Of a stretch of 64,000 bases of DNA, positions 1 to 13,370 are shown in pieces (within the stretch, counting starts at the first letter, position 1; every line of letters starts with the position of its first letter). A model generated the notes under the pieces. That model saw only the letters and a program-made list of their open reading frames with translations, searched no databases and was not told the DNA's origin. A program made the translations under genes and the position numbers. Location: the NCBI RefSeq assembly GCF_025698545.1, contig NC_068577.1:2947501-3011500 (forward strand), read 5' to 3'. This DNA is from Gossypium raimondii. Its lineage: Eukaryota > Streptophyta > Magnoliopsida > Malvales > Malvaceae.

Positions 1-101
1 AGTCAACATAAAAGTTTAGTTTAAAACTACTTATTATTTAGATTAATTAGAGTTTCAATATACTTGAATGTTTTATTTAGATTTACTTTGCTAGCCTATA
101 T
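1..101 (+). repeat. fragment of a dispersed LTR-type repeat
   Basis: Positions 11-60 match positions 23003-23050 closely: both read through the block aaaactacttattatttag into gattaatt. The same family therefore occurs at least twice in the window, here cut off by the window edge on the left and by a gypsy LTR that begins at 102. There is no coding capacity. Confidence 0.5.
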
Positions 102-3100
102 TGTAACAACTCGAAATTCAGTAGTGTCGGAAAATACGATTTTGAAACCTCATTTCTGTAAATCGAGTCTGTAAATATTAAAGAAAAATATTTATGAAAT
201 TATTATGAAAACATATTGAAGTTAGATTAAGTAATTTAGCCGAAAAAGTGGTTAATTAAGGCTCAGAAACTAAATTGTAAAAGTTCAATCGTGTTGAGTT
301 TTAATTTTAAAAAAAGGCTTGGGGACCTAAATGACAATTATCCAAAGGACCAAAATAGTAAATAAACTAATATTAAATGGTAGATAGTGGATGATGATGA
401 TGTTGTATTCCACTTAGCTTAATTAATGAAAGATTATTAAGATTAAAATTTAATTAAACTAATTAACCTAAATTAACTAATAGCTAGTTAGAATATAAAT
501 AGATAAGCAAGTGGAATTTTCCATCATCTTTTTCATTTCCTACCATCCACCATAACCAAAGCTTGATAAAAGCTTCAAAGTTTTCTTTCAACTTTCGACC
601 ATTAATTTGGCAAGTAAACCAAGTCATTTTCTTGTGAATTTTATGGATTTGTGATCATGGGAGCTTGATTTAGCTAGCCCATGTACGAATTTGATAAACT
701 GTTAAATTTTAGAAAATTACCATTGTTGATTTATTGATAAATTAGGCTTGAAATTGATAGATTTTGACCTTAAATTATGGAAAGGATTAGGTTGTAAAAT
801 TAATTAAGCTTAGTTAACTTTGTAAAATTAGGAACCAAATTAAATAAATGCAAAACCTATCATGAAATTATGTTAGAAATATACAATATAAAGTCCCTAA
901 TGAGAATATGTGAAATCATATTTTAATTCGAAGCTAGGAATTAGAAGTTATGTCTATCTTTAGTTTAGGGACTAAATTGAATAAAATATAATGTCTCTAA
1001 TGAGAATATGTGGATTGAATGAATTTTGATATTGTCTTATTTATTAAGTTATCGATTGTAGTGAATGACGGCATCGAGCGGTTGAAAGGGAAAGAAAAAA
1101 CGAGAATTGTCAACAAGTGATGCAAGATATCAATCGTGCTTTTATGATTAAAGATCAATTCATTTCTTTTCATATTCATGTCATATTGCATTATTGAATA
1201 TCGAAGTGGGTTAATAATGATCGTATGAATTGATTTTCTATGATTGATATCGATTGCCCAGATAGTGGACTGAATTGAATGAAATGTAAAGTATTATGAT
1301 TTATTGGGAATATGATATACAATGTGTAACGACCCGAAAGTCAATGATACCAAAAATTATGGTTTCGAGACTCCATTTATGTAAACCAGACTCATAAATA
1401 TTTTTATTAAATATTTACGAAATTGTTTTAGAAGTGAATTGAATTTTGATCGAGTAAATTCGTTAAATTAATGTTTAATTAAGATATATGGACTAAACGT
1501 AAATGTGTCAAAAGTCAAATTACTATTAAATCTTTAATTAGAAAATGGTCTAGGAACTAAAGTGGTATTACCAATACCACTTTTGTAATGATATTAGACG
1601 GTGGGAAATGATATATAGCATTTATATGTTATAAGTTAATAATTAAAATAAATGAATCAATAAAACTTAATAATAGAATATGATAAAACAAAGATAATGG
1701 AGAAACAAAACACATTTCTCTTTTTTCTTTTTCATGCAAAGAAAACTAAAGCAAGAAGAAGTGAAGAGAAGTATCAACTTCTAAGGGTCTCAATTTTTTA
1801 TCTTCAATTGTTTAGTCAATTTAGTCCATTTTCTTGTAATTGTTATGTTTTCGGAATCCCCATAGTTTAATCTAGTTGACCCATGTTATATTTTTCGGTA
1901 TTGTTAAAGTTTGAAAATGTTACCATTGTTGAGTAGTTGAAGTTTTAGGAACCAATTTGATAGATTTTAAGTTTAGAATTGAAAAAAGACTAAATTGTAA
2001 AGCCAATTGATGATTATATGCAATAGGGAATAAAATGCATAAATTTCAAATTTAGTGGTAGAAATGTGAAATAGGAAGTTTAATTAGGCCTAGAGTGAAA
2101 TTGGTATAAGAATTGAGGGTTTAATTTGAAAGATGTGATAGTCATAGTTTTAGGGACTAAATTGAATAAAATACAAAAGTTGCATAAATTAGAAATTGAA
2201 TGTGAATTTGACAGTTATTGATAAAATTATTATATTTGTTTTGACCTGTATCTAACGTCGACCCGGATTCCTCAAAAAAAAAAGAAAAGGACAAAACCGT
2301 CGACATATAGCTTGGAGTTTAATGTGACAATTTGTGATAATGAGATGTATTTGGGTTGTTTCAAAATGATTGATGTTCTTGAGGACCAAATTGAACATAT
2401 GTGAAAGATGCAAATGTTTATATATTTATGGAACTGAATGCAAAATGAGATATTTGATATTGTCATATGTTTTAATAAATGAATTTATAATATAGTTGAT
2501 GTAAATTGATATATTGATTGTGTATGAAATAAATAATGAAAACCTTATTAACTGCTCAGTGAGTCTCGAGTCATGTTAATAGGAGTTAAAAGATAAAAAT
2601 TAAAGGTTATGATTGAAATAGTGATATTGAATAAGTTCCCAAAATCCATATGATTGGAAAGAAACTATATGGAATGTAATTTTATTATTGAAATGGAAAA
2701 AGAATATCAAATGGAAATAAAATGTGGAATGGGTTATTCAATTGTGAAATGAGTTGGAACCTTAATGAAAATGTTCATTGAAATTATAGATTTAAGAATT
2801 AAGATATCAAATGATATGTGAATTGGATTGTCTTGTGAATATATTGACAATATAAGTTAGATTGAACATAGAATAAATGTGAATTTGCATTAATGGCATA
2901 TTAATTGCATATTAACATTTACATGTAGTTTATGTGTTTAAAATGATCTATGATTTGTTTAATGTTTGGATTATAGAAATACCACTGATTTATACTCAAC
3001 GTATGGTTTTACTTTCTATACGCAAGTTAGGTACTTTATGATTCGATAGTTGACGCAACATCCAGCGGCAATCCCGAACTCAAGTGTTGGTGATATTTTA

Positions 3101-4628
3101 AATGTTTGTATTGGCATGTACCTAGGAAGTCTTTTGGTTAATATGATCATTTTGTATCTTGATGGTATTTGAATGTTATGTGTATAAGTGTTTATATATG
3201 TGATTGATGGAAATGGTCAATTTGAAGTTATCTTGTTAAAGTAGTTTGGTTATGTGCATAAAGGTTTGATAGTTGAGAAGTTAATATGCAAGGTGTGTAT
3301 TTAGTTAATGCATAGTTCTGAAAATGATGGTTGGTACACGGTTTTAGTCTTGCAATGGATGGCAATATTTGGTGTATGTCTTATAAGTAAATTTGAATGT
3401 TTTATCATGTCTTGGAAGGGTTAAGTGATGCATGGTTAGTTGGTCATGTTGAGGTACCTTAATGGCATATTGGTTTGGTTGATTTAAATGATGTATTTGG
3501 CATGTATTTGGTGTTTTTGTAATTGTTTGTAAAATTTGTAGGTATCTGATTATGTTGTTTACGAATAGGTTTATTCATAGTTGGAATTTATTGTGCCTAT
3601 GATTGTATCTAATTGAATTCTAGGTGATTTTGGCATGAAAAAGACATTTTGAAGATGGGATTTTATCATTTTTAAGCTCAAGTATCGATATTTTGGCATT
3701 TGGCATTAATACTTGATGATATGAACAATTTTAAAACTAATACAATGCTAAAATGGTATCAATGTTTATATGAGTATCAATTCTTTTTCATAAAATGTCA
3801 ATACCAGTTGATAAATATCGATACCTTGATTTGCAAAGAAAATAGATTCGTAAATTGATATCGATTTTTAATAAGGTATCGATGCAGTATCAATATCAAT
3901 TATTTACTTTTGATACTAACTTTAAAATCTTGAAATTTTACAATCTAATCCCATTTCATGTCTAGATTTTCATAATTAGGTCTTTAATGATCTCAATTTA
4001 TTATGTATGTATGGTTTGAGATTTGTAATTATATAAATTATATTTAAGTTTGAATTTATTTGGTGTGAGTTACTTTTGCAACGATGTGACATTCCTTTAT
4101 TTAGATCTGGCGATTGGGTCGAGTAAGGGGTGTTACAATATAAGAATGAATTGAACAAGTTATATGATATGAGTTAATTATATGTTGATGATGACTTGGA
4201 ATAAATTTGTGAAATTGAATGCGATATTATATATAGAATTGGATTGAATTGAAATGAAATGAGATAAATGATCCTTATGTGATAGTATAGTGTATAATGA
4301 TATGAAAATGTAAACGTGACTTATTACAGGGTACGACAGGTAAATGCAAATGATTACAGGGTATGGATATATAAATATGGATAATTACAGGGTATAATCG
4401 TGTGAAAATGATTTTTTACAGGTTAGGATACGACTGGCATGCCAATAAGGTCATATGCACACTTGTACAGGATTTATGTCTCTAAGGAGAACCTGGTATA
4501 AGTTTAGCTTGTACTGCTAACATAACCTTATGTAATTTCAGTTCAGACAAGCAACCTTGTATACTTTTAGCCTGAATTGGCAACCTAATAAAATTTTAGC
4601 TCAGATGAGCAACCTAGTGTGGTGTAGT
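102..4628 (+). mobile_element. Ty3-gypsy-type LTR, interrupted and truncated
   Basis: The segment starts with TGTAACAACTCG, and the following text is recognisably parallel to the LTR start at 1325 (both run through an aactcga or acccgaaa block, then 'gtaaa-c-aga-t' and 'taaatatt'). It is broken by a second LTR at 1325-4137, resumes at 4138, and is cut off by a copia LTR at 4629. The resumed part holds degenerate short repeats, with TTACAGGGTA three times in 4325-4395 and a 'caacct' motif repeated in 4500-4620, as often seen inside such LTRs. No host gene is visible; the short open frames here are chance frames in AT-rich sequence. Confidence 0.5.
1325..4137 (+). mobile_element. probable solo gypsy LTR inserted in the preceding LTR
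   Basis: It begins TGTAACGACCCG and ends GGGGTGTTACA, which are matching inverted ends (TGTAAC/TTACA) of the type seen in plant gypsy LTRs. The terminal block 'gattgggtcgagtaagg' has a diverged antisense counterpart at 11452. Length is about 2.8 kb. No convincing 5-bp target duplication is visible (flanks caatg and atata), so the ends may be a few bases off or mutated. No internal domain is present. Confidence 0.5.
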
Positions 4629-6687
4629 TGTTGGATTTGGTGCCCTAAGTGTAGTGTTTTATCGATGTACACTTGTAATTTTTTCGAACAAATTGGTTAA
4701 TAAAATAATTCATGAATTTCATTATTATACTTTTTATAATGTCCTCGAATGGTTTTTGTATGCAAAGCAAATTAGAATTAAATATTAGCTAATTTGTTGT
4801 CTAATGTTTAAACTAATACTAAGCGGTATTACATGGTCGGATCATAATACAAAAAGACAACTTATATTAGTAAAAGATCCTAAACATGTCCTTAGTCTAA
4901 TAAAAAAAATAAGTAAACTAATTGAAAGACTAATATGTCGTCTATCAAGTCTAATTAGGGAGATGCCTTACCTTGGGCATCGGAGAGGATGACTCCCAAA
5001 AGATAGAGACATAGATGTGGCTAACTGGACTGACAGTACATCAAACAAGACCCAATAAGAATAGATCCTGAATCCGTTTATGGATTTATTCACTTGGATG
5101 TTCATACTGTCGCAAACCTAAATCTTGAGTGGATGACAGACTATATATGCGTAACTCATATACTTTGATGTAAGTAAACGCCTGAATTCAAATAGATAAA
5201 AAAACTGAAAGCTAGTGCGTTAGGTATACGACTTTTACAGTATGTAGCATCATTCACAATAGTAGAATTCATAGCTCGAACATGGGTAAATCATATCCTC
5301 TCATTAGCATTACATGGTTGGTGAAAAGTAAATGTGGCCATGGGTCGTTTGTCTTTATGATGAGTGACTTGATTACTATTTGATAGTAATTGACTTTTCA
5401 TGAAGGAAGATGTAATGGTTACCATGAGATAAAATAGGATCATATTGGAAGAATGGATATTATCTCAAAGAGATTAAGGATATCCTATGAGGGTAACACA
5501 CTTATAACAAGGTCATTGGAGGAGCATTAATCGAGTTGCTTTCATAATGGTATGTCGTTGGGCAGAGCTCAGTCACAATACTATAGTAGAATAACTTCGT
5601 GACTAAATAATCTACGATTAATAGGCGAAGAGCTGGAATTTAATTATAAATCATTTGAGCCACAATCACATATATCCAATTGGTCCATCCGTTAGCTCAT
5701 TGAAACCAGAAATGAATTGTATGTTGAATTAAATGAGCAAAAATGAATAGAAATAGTGAAAATGGAGAAATAGGAAACATTTGGAAATGAAATTTGGTTT
5801 TCTCCAATATGAAAATTAAAATGGAGAAATAGAAACATTTAGAAATAAATGTGTTTCTCCAAAACGAAAATGAATAAATCATTTGGTCATAGTGAACCGT
5901 GGAATGTAGAAATATTAAATAGCTTTTATCATAGATTATTTTACGGTAAAGTCGTCATGATTTTAACAGAATTAGAATTAGGTTGAGAAGATTATTTAAT
6001 TGAAAAAATATTGAGATGTTTATTTTGGGAAATTGAAAAAAAATATCAGGTTGGATTGAATTATAAAGTATTGGGTTAAAAGTCCATAAAGTATTTGTAA
6101 TTGGACCGGATATGGGAAAGGCCCAAAAGCCCATCATGTTAATGAGAGGGACGACAAACCTTAGTATTATTAACTAGGGTTGTTGACCCCTTATACTTCT
6201 AGTTAGACTAGGAGTTCGTTTTTCTAGTTGGAAAAAACTTCTACAATTCAACAAGGATTCTACTTCTTCTCCCTATAAATAGATGGATCTGGTAGGGCTA
6301 AACACATAACTTTAAGATATTGTTACCCTACCCAAAATAGAGAGTTTATTCTCTACTATTAAATTTATTTTTCGGAATAATAATTTCTATTAGTTTCTAT
6401 TGAGAAGAGATTTTCGTTTTTACACTAAAAGTAAAGAAAACTATTTTTAATTTTGTGTTTGATTCAAATTGTTCGAGTCTACACTCGAAGCAATTCATGG
6501 TACGAAAATAGTGGAGAAGATTGTTCGGTTGAAAGCCAGGAACAACAAGAATTCGTCTAGCCAAAAATATAGGTACAAATTTAGTTTAGGGTTTATTGCT
6601 ATAAATATCACAAATCGGCTCGATTTTCAAATTTTTTTATTTTTTGTTGTGCAAAAAAATTATTTTTGAACCAAAATTTTTTTAACA
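4629..6687 (+). mobile_element. Ty1-copia LTR
   Basis: It starts TGTTGGATTTGG and ends TTTTTAACA, forming a TGTT/AACA inverted end pair. Two bases later comes the sequence TGGTATCAGAGC, which pairs with the 3' end of initiator tRNA-Met and is the usual primer binding site. Length is 2059 bp. It is inserted in gypsy LTR sequence. Diverged copies of the same LTR occur at about 6740-9135 and about 62200-64000 (shared blocks include 'tcaatta-ggaagatgtaat' and 'atgagataaaataggat'). Confidence 0.7.
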
Positions 6688-6689
6688 AT

Positions 6690-6701
6690 TGGTATCAGAG
6701 C
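6690..6701 (+). other. retrotransposon primer binding site (initiator tRNA-Met)
   Basis: TGGTATCAGAGC lies two bases after the LTR end at 6687. This is the canonical minus-strand primer binding site of plant LTR elements primed by initiator tRNA-Met. It fixes the LTR boundary and the plus orientation of the element. Confidence 0.8.
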
Positions 6702-6739
6702 ACTAGGTTATGCTATCTTTATAGTATAAATCTATTGAG

Positions 6740-9135
6740 AAATGCGCTCATATTGTAGTAAACATGTAACTATTTTCTATTTATTTGAATGATGAATAAA
6801 TAAACAAAGTTAATTTCACATTTCACTATTATGTCTTTTGTATTTATATCTTTTATATTTTGCATGCATAGCAAAATTGTGACAAGAAAATATTAATTCA
6901 TTGATTGTCTAAATTTCAAACTGAAGATAAGTGCCATTGTAAAGAACGTTTATATTGCGAGAAAGACGACTTACTTCAGTAGGTAATCTAAATGAGTTTG
7001 TAATCCCGTAAAAGAATCAAAGTGAGCATTTGATTCAAATCCTGAGAATGATTATTATGTTGTCTACAATTCCAATTAGGGAGATGGCTAGTCTTGGCTA
7101 TCAGAGCAATTGATTCCACGAGTAGAGACATAGATGTATTCATTGGTAGAATGATACATTGGACTAGACCCAAAATGAAATAATTTTGAATCCATTTGTG
7201 AATTAGTTCACTTGTGACGTTTATGGTATGATTTATCTAAATCTTAAGTTAGTCACTGACCATGCGTATGCAATCATATGCTTTGATATAAGTGGAGGCT
7301 TATGCTTTAAAGATGATCAAGCCCATAGTCGGTATGTTAGGTACACGACTTGTGTATGGCATGGCTTTACTAGTAACAATGGAATTCAAACCTCAATTAA
7401 AAAGTTAATGATATCCTCTCATTGGCATTGTGTGGATTGATAAATATGGAACGTGGCCACGGGTTGCTTATTCTCGAACGAGCAATTTATCAGTGTCATT
7501 TGTTGACAGGGATCATATTAATCATTAAGAAGACACAATGGTGACAATGAGATAAAATAGGATTATATTGAGTGAACAGATTTAACTCAAAGAAATCAAC
7601 GATATCATATGAGGGTAACACACACATGACGAGGTCATTGGACAAAGCAAGTGGATGAATTGCTTTCGTAAATAGTATACAATAAAAAGTTTTTAATAAT
7701 GGTACTTCTTGTGGACTGACTCCATGATTAAGTAATTACGAATTATCGGAACAATACTTCTGGACATAATTGCAATTAATAGAGCCTAATTGTATATGTC
7801 CGATTAGTCCCTCCGGTAGCTCAACAAAAGCTCGATTAGACTGTATTTGAATCAGGAGAAAATTTTACGCCTTTGAGAATAATTTAATTGAGTCGATTTA
7901 TTGACTTTCGAATTAAATTAGGTGGTCCTGAGAATTGTTCAACAAGAGAATTTGATTAAAGAATTTTATTGAAAAATTAATTTGAAAAATCTAAGTGATT
8001 TTCGGAAAAATTATTTTTGATCAAGTAAAATTAAACTAATCAAATCAATTTAAATTAATATGATATTATTGAAAGTTAATTTTTAATTCAAACTATTGGC
8101 CCAATGGGTAATTGAACTTGAAAATTAGACCTGAGATCGTAAATTGGGCCCAGGAGACCAAAATCGAGATAGAGACCAAAAAACTGGTTGAACCGTGCCC
8201 GGTATGTGAAACCAGGTCAACATTCCAACCGATGGTTAGACCGAACCAGTCAGGTCGTCATTAACTAGGACCGAACCAGCTCGGTGTCGTAAGGGTGTCG
8301 CATCTGCATCACCAGACATGGCAGTGTTAGTGGTATAATAAAGAAGATCCCAAGAGTGATTTACGTTGGTCATCAGTGGTTGAGCAGTGGAAGAGTTACA
8401 CTCCTACTGAGACTCTACTAGAGAATTTGATTTCAAATTAAGTATTCCAAAAATAATATTATTTTAATAGTTTAATATTAAATTTAATTTAATACTTATC
8501 TTAGTAGTATTTTTTAATCTAATATTAAAGTGATTATCTTAATATTAATTTAATTTAATGTTTATCTTGTAGATAAACATTTTATTATTTTAATAAGATT
8601 TAATATTAAACTTAATCTAATATTTATCAAAATAAATATTAGATTAATTTAATATTAAAGTAATTAAGTTTAATAATAGTTGAACTCTCTAAACTCTCCC
8701 TATATAAAGAGAGTCTTGGGTCATTATTTACACACACTTAAATTTAAGAGAAAGTTTAAATTTAAAAGAAAGTTGTAGAGAGAAAATTATCTAATGAGAT
8801 TATTCCAGAAAATTTCTAAAAATATTTTTCTAATTTACAACTTGACCTAAAAGTTTAGAGAAATTACAAAATTACCTCAATGGTAATTTTTGTGAAAAAA
8901 TTTTTTGATTTGAAGTGAGCCCACACTCGACAAACGTGAGATTGAGGATAGCGGAGAAGACTATTCGGTCGAAGCACTCATCTTAGACGAATCGAAAAGG
9001 TACAATTTTGATTAAGTGCTTATAACTTTAAATATCACAACCAAGATCTTGTTTTGGAAAAAATTTTAAAACTCTGGTTTTTTCCTAAATTTATTTTCCG
9101 CTGCGTTTTTCAAACCTATTTTTCCAACAAAATCA
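6740..9135 (+). mobile_element. second, diverged copy of the copia LTR
   Basis: About 50 bp after the primer binding site the text again resembles the start of the LTR at 4629 ('gtacacttgtaat' against 'gtaaacatgtaact', then 'aatttcattattat' against 'catttcactattat'). It runs in parallel through the blocks around 5000 and 7090 ('attagggagatg', 'agagacatagatgt'). The end, near TTTTTCCAACA at 9135, is estimated. It is followed by the leader and broken gag-pol region, so this is probably the 5' LTR of the remnant at 10.2-11.4 kb, with the younger LTR placed in front. Confidence 0.5.
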
Positions 9136-10200
9136 AGACCGAAATTCTCTCTTTTCTTCAAGTATTATTAATTTTGATAAGATGTGGCATTCTTGTAATT
9201 ATATACATGTTTAGGGAAATGTATGTGAATGAATTTATGATATTATTTTTTTATTATGTATGATAAAGTGATTTTGCCAAAATTGTGATTCCTAGAAACT
9301 TAAATGTAATTTATTATTTTTTCGAGCATGTATATTTTAGATAGTGGACTATCATCTCCACGCAAGGTTTAATTTTATTATTTTAGAATAAAATATGTTA
9401 GTTGAAAATAGAAATAGAAATTTTGTAATATATTTTTCTGATGGAACACGGAGAACCAAGACACATTCAAGCTGATCAAGATGATGCCAACTCGACCCAA
9501 CCAAATCAGCAATAGACCGACGGTGGTTCTACAGTAGGAGGCTTTCGGTGGTCTGACGGTGATGATTGACGGCAACAGCCGACGGGGTGGCTAGCGGTGG
9601 GCGACGACACAAAAACGACGATAAAAGACAGTGATAGCGAAAATGTGAACCAATACGGCAACGAAAGTCCGTAGTGGCAAAATACAAGACCAAGTATGCT
9701 TTTGGGTGAATTTTGTGATTCTGCAACTTTATTTTTTTAGGACGGAATCATGAAAACTTTGGCTAATTGGAGTTATTTGAATTTTATGCTTTTATTTATG
9801 AGATAAGCATAATGATATTTATATTACTACGAATGTATATTCATGCATATGTATGATAAGCATGACATATAGTTTAGGGAAGAATGCCACAAGTACTTAT
9901 CATGCATATATTGATCATTCATGATTGAAATCGAACATTAAAAACCTTCCATGTTTTTAAATTATTGAGTAGGAGAAGGTCCCTAAACAAGACCTACGAG
10001 CTCCATCAGTGGTCTCTTATGATGACATGGCAATTTAACTACCCCATGATAGGGTTGTCTTGTGGTTTTCACTGAAGAGATTTCCTGAAAGTCGGTAGAA
10101 TTGTCTTTTAATCATATGATAGTTAGAATTTTGTTCTAATCGTATGATTATACTGAGCTGTTAGAAGCTCAAAACATTTCTTTATAATACGTGCCCTTTA
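9136..10200 (+). other. untranslated leader of the copia remnant
   Basis: There is no gene-like frame. A GC-richer, GAC/CGG-repetitive stretch at 9510-9680 ('ggcgacgac'-type) and an AT-rich stretch up to 10200 lie between the LTR-like sequence and the first gag homology, where the leader of a copia element is expected. I see no conserved signal in it. Confidence 0.35.
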
Positions 10201-11451
10201 GCCACTCAAGTTGAGCCTAGAAAATGCTAGAAGGAGTCTGATGAGATAGCTTGTTGCTATATGCTGCCAAGCATGACCAATACATTTTATAAGCAACTTG
10301 AGAGTTGTAAGACTGCTAAAGCAATTCTAGACAAACTAGAAGACATGTTCAGATGCCAAGTTGTCTTGGCTCGACGGTTGGCAATTACTAGTTTGATGAA
10401 TGACCAGCAAAAGCTTGGCACTCTGATTAAAGACCATATGATTACTCTTATGGGATACTTTACCGAGGCCATAAACAATGAGGCCAATTTGGACCAGAAC
10501 ACTCAGATTGAGATGGTGTTCAAGAGGTTGTCAAAGGATTTTGATGGTTTTTAAGCTACATATAACCTTGGGAACAATACCCTGACGCTTACACAAATCA
10601 TGAAGGAGTTACAATCCTATACGTTGATGTTGAGTGGCAGTTAGTCGGTTCAAAAAGCAGAAACAAACATAATTGTTACTTCTTCCTCAAAAGGGAAGGG
10701 AAAGCACACTAAGAAAGACAAGACTAAGGTTTCTAGGCGACTACAAGTGGAAATAAAAAGAACCGGAAAGCCTAAAGATTTATCTAAATAAAAATGCTTC
10801 TTCTACAATAAAAAAGAGCACTTTAAGGCAAACTGCAAAGAGTGGAAAGAATACTTAGCCACCAAAGTCAAAGGTATGACTCTTTTTATGATAAAAACTT
10901 GTTTAGTGGAGGATTCAATAAACCATTGGGTCATTGATTCGAGAGCCACTAATCATGTATGTGTTTCTCTACGAGGGTTTGAGGAGACGAAAGATCTTAA
11001 AGATAAGAGTATATCGTTGCGGACTGGAAACGAGAAAACTATGGCAACTGAAAAAGTGTGAGATGTACATCTTTATTTTGAAAGGTATTTTCTATGTACC
11101 AAGTTTCAATTCCAGTTGCATGTTTATATAAAGACGGCTTGACTGTGACTTTAAATAATAGTATTGCAATTTTTAGAAATCGCAAACTTATCTGTAATAA
11201 ATAGATGTCAAATAATCTCTATTTTATCAAACCAAATATTTACACACTGCTTGAGATTGAAATATCGAATAAAAAGACTTAAAAGTTCTCACTCTAATGA
11301 GATGTACATTTGGCATTTAAGACTTGGTCATATTAACCAAAAAAGAATCACTAGACTTGTGAAAGATGATATTTTGAGTTCGCTTAAAGAAGTTTATCTT
11401 CCACAATGTGAATATTGCTTGGAAAGTAAGATGACTAAGTGATCTTTTATG
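10201..11451 (+). pseudogene. broken Ty1-copia gag-pol (gag, protease, pre-integrase)
   Basis: Three blocks of copia polyprotein homology follow in order. (1) Gag of the UBN2 type, 10261-10640, containing 'AKAILDKLEDMF' and 'EMVFKRLSKDFDGF', then a stop. (2) A zinc knuckle near 10790-10840 whose expected CX2CX4HX4C reads C-F-F-Y-N-K-K-E-H-F-K-A-N-C, so the second Cys is Tyr. (3) The protease start near 10926, 'WVIDSRATNHVC', where the catalytic DSGA has become DSRA. The GAG-pre-integrase motif 'HLRLGHINQKRI' follows near 11310 and ends at 11442. Several stops and frame changes separate the blocks. The rest of pol (integrase core, reverse transcriptase, RNase H) is missing: a gypsy LTR in the opposite orientation starts at 11452. 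The element cannot encode an active polyprotein. Confidence 0.8.
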
Positions 11452-12450
11452 TAACACCCCGTTACCCAACCCAATAGTCGAATTCAAGTTACGAGATGTC
11501 ACATTCATTGTCGGAGCAACCATTGTCAAATTTACAGAAATATAATCATTTCAAATCATCATCCAAGCAAACAACAGCATTACAAACATTGTATAACATA
11601 AACAACCTTTTTTCGGGTCTTATACGAGCATACGAATGCCCTAAAATTAACCTGAGATCGAACAAGGACTATTTTCTAAAAGTTTCAAAACCTTGTGTTG
11701 ACGTTGCGACGTAAGGGGGGTTCCTCGTCGCAGCGACAGATTTCCTTATCGCATCATTGCCTGGAGTTCAAGCTCGTCACGATGACCATCGTTTAACGTC
11801 GTGACGTAACATATTATTTTGGCAAAAAATGTACCAATTGGTACCTAATGCCAAGCCAACCGCTCGTTCCCTTAATTCATGCCTAAGTCAATCATTTTAC
11901 TTGCAACAAACACTTCAAAAACATGTTCAAACATGTATAGATGGTCACATTAATCTCTCAACATCTACAACTTCAATCACTCATCAAACATATCATTTTT
12001 ACCTGCCAAGAATCACAAATCAACACTAACATGATACATACAAAAAAACATAACCAAAACACATACAAATAACCATATGCATCCTCATTATCAATCTCAA
12101 CATTCCATCATTCGTTTAACCAACATTCTTTACCAAGAATACATGATAAACCTTAAAAAACTACTAGATTGTCCACACCAATTCATATCCCTAAAGTTAC
12201 CATTTCACATACCTTATATGCATTCCAACCATTACCAAAACATGTCATTATCAACAAAGAATTAACCATTTATACCACATTTCTATACCAAACTTGCATA
12301 TACCTAATTACATACATTTATCAACTTCTAATTCAAACACTCCAACATAGCAAAATACAAAAGGACTCTACTTGGTGCATGTCATTTAACTAACAAAGCA
12401 AATTCACCAACTTCATTGAGTCCGAGATTTTGTCTGGATGCTAAAGTTAA
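11452..12450 (-). mobile_element. gypsy LTR fragment, antisense
   Basis: On the plus strand it starts TGTAACACCCCGTTACCCAACC, the reverse complement of a typical gypsy LTR terminus ('GGTTGGGTAA-GGGGTGTTACA'), and parallels the end of the plus-strand LTR at 4137. It interrupts the copia remnant. The right side is cut by another LTR end at 12451. There are no coding domains; the small open frames in it are not conserved proteins. Confidence 0.5.
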
Positions 12451-13229
12451 TGTAACCTCCCAAACCCGACCTAGACGTTATAGTCGAATCTCGGAGGCTA
12501 TATTGGCAATCGAAATTGTACAATAAACTTCAATATTTTAAATCGTACTTTAAAAGTATTTGTCTTTTTTAATTCAAAACTTGTGAGCTTGATTATTTTC
12601 CTTTGTTTTGAGAAAATATGTTTATTTTTAAAAATCATGCAACTTTATAAATTCATTTGTAAAGATCACATATTTCAGAAAACTAAGTCGTATTTTATTA
12701 AAAATTATTTTAATATTGCAGCAAAATTTAATGCTAAAATCATATTTTCATTAAAAATCGCTTTTATGCATAATCATTAAAATATTGAATAAACAGTTTA
12801 AATATTTAAATCATGTCAAAAATAAAATAAAAATCCCCAAAGTAAAGTCCCATGTCACAGTCCATAAAGAAAAATATTATAGTCCCAAAAATAATTATTA
12901 TAATAATATTTAAAATACTTTAAATTAAAAACCATTTGAGAAGCTCCTTCAATAGCCGCGTCCAAGTCCTAACCTCGAGGGTTATCTGTAAAATCAGTAA
13001 CTAAGTAGTGAGCTAATAAGCTTAGTATGAGTATTAACTCCAAAAACAATAATAAACAGTAATATAACACTCAAGCTAGTAAATAAATAGAATATCAAAA
13101 CAGTACAAAATTCACAGTTTATGTAGTGCATGAGCATGTTAATGCAGTGTTTTCAGAAAAATGCCTTACCCAACTCCGCTACACACCATAAACAGAGATT
13201 CCCAGAACTCATCTAACCAATAACACACC

Positions 13230-13370
13230 AGTTTGTGGACATGCCATCAATAATGCAGATAAATTGTTAGAGTTATGGACAAGCCACCAAAATTGCAAAC
13301 GAGCTGCCAATAGTGTGGACAAGACACCAGTAATGCAAATAAACTGTCAGTATTGCAGACAAGCTGTTAG
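13230..13370. repeat. degenerate short tandem array inside LTR
   Basis: Variants of 'gtggacaagccaccaataatgcag' recur about four times, with a period of roughly 30-40 bases and many substitutions. Arrays of this kind are common inside large plant LTRs. The period is approximate. Confidence 0.45.

Noticed and set aside
10287..10502. Minus-strand frame over the copia gag
   Set aside because: Antisense shadow of the gag homology on the plus strand.
11452..12450. Plus-strand frames rich in His, Thr and Ser
   Set aside because: They lie in antisense LTR sequence, have no domain and no codon-conservation signal.
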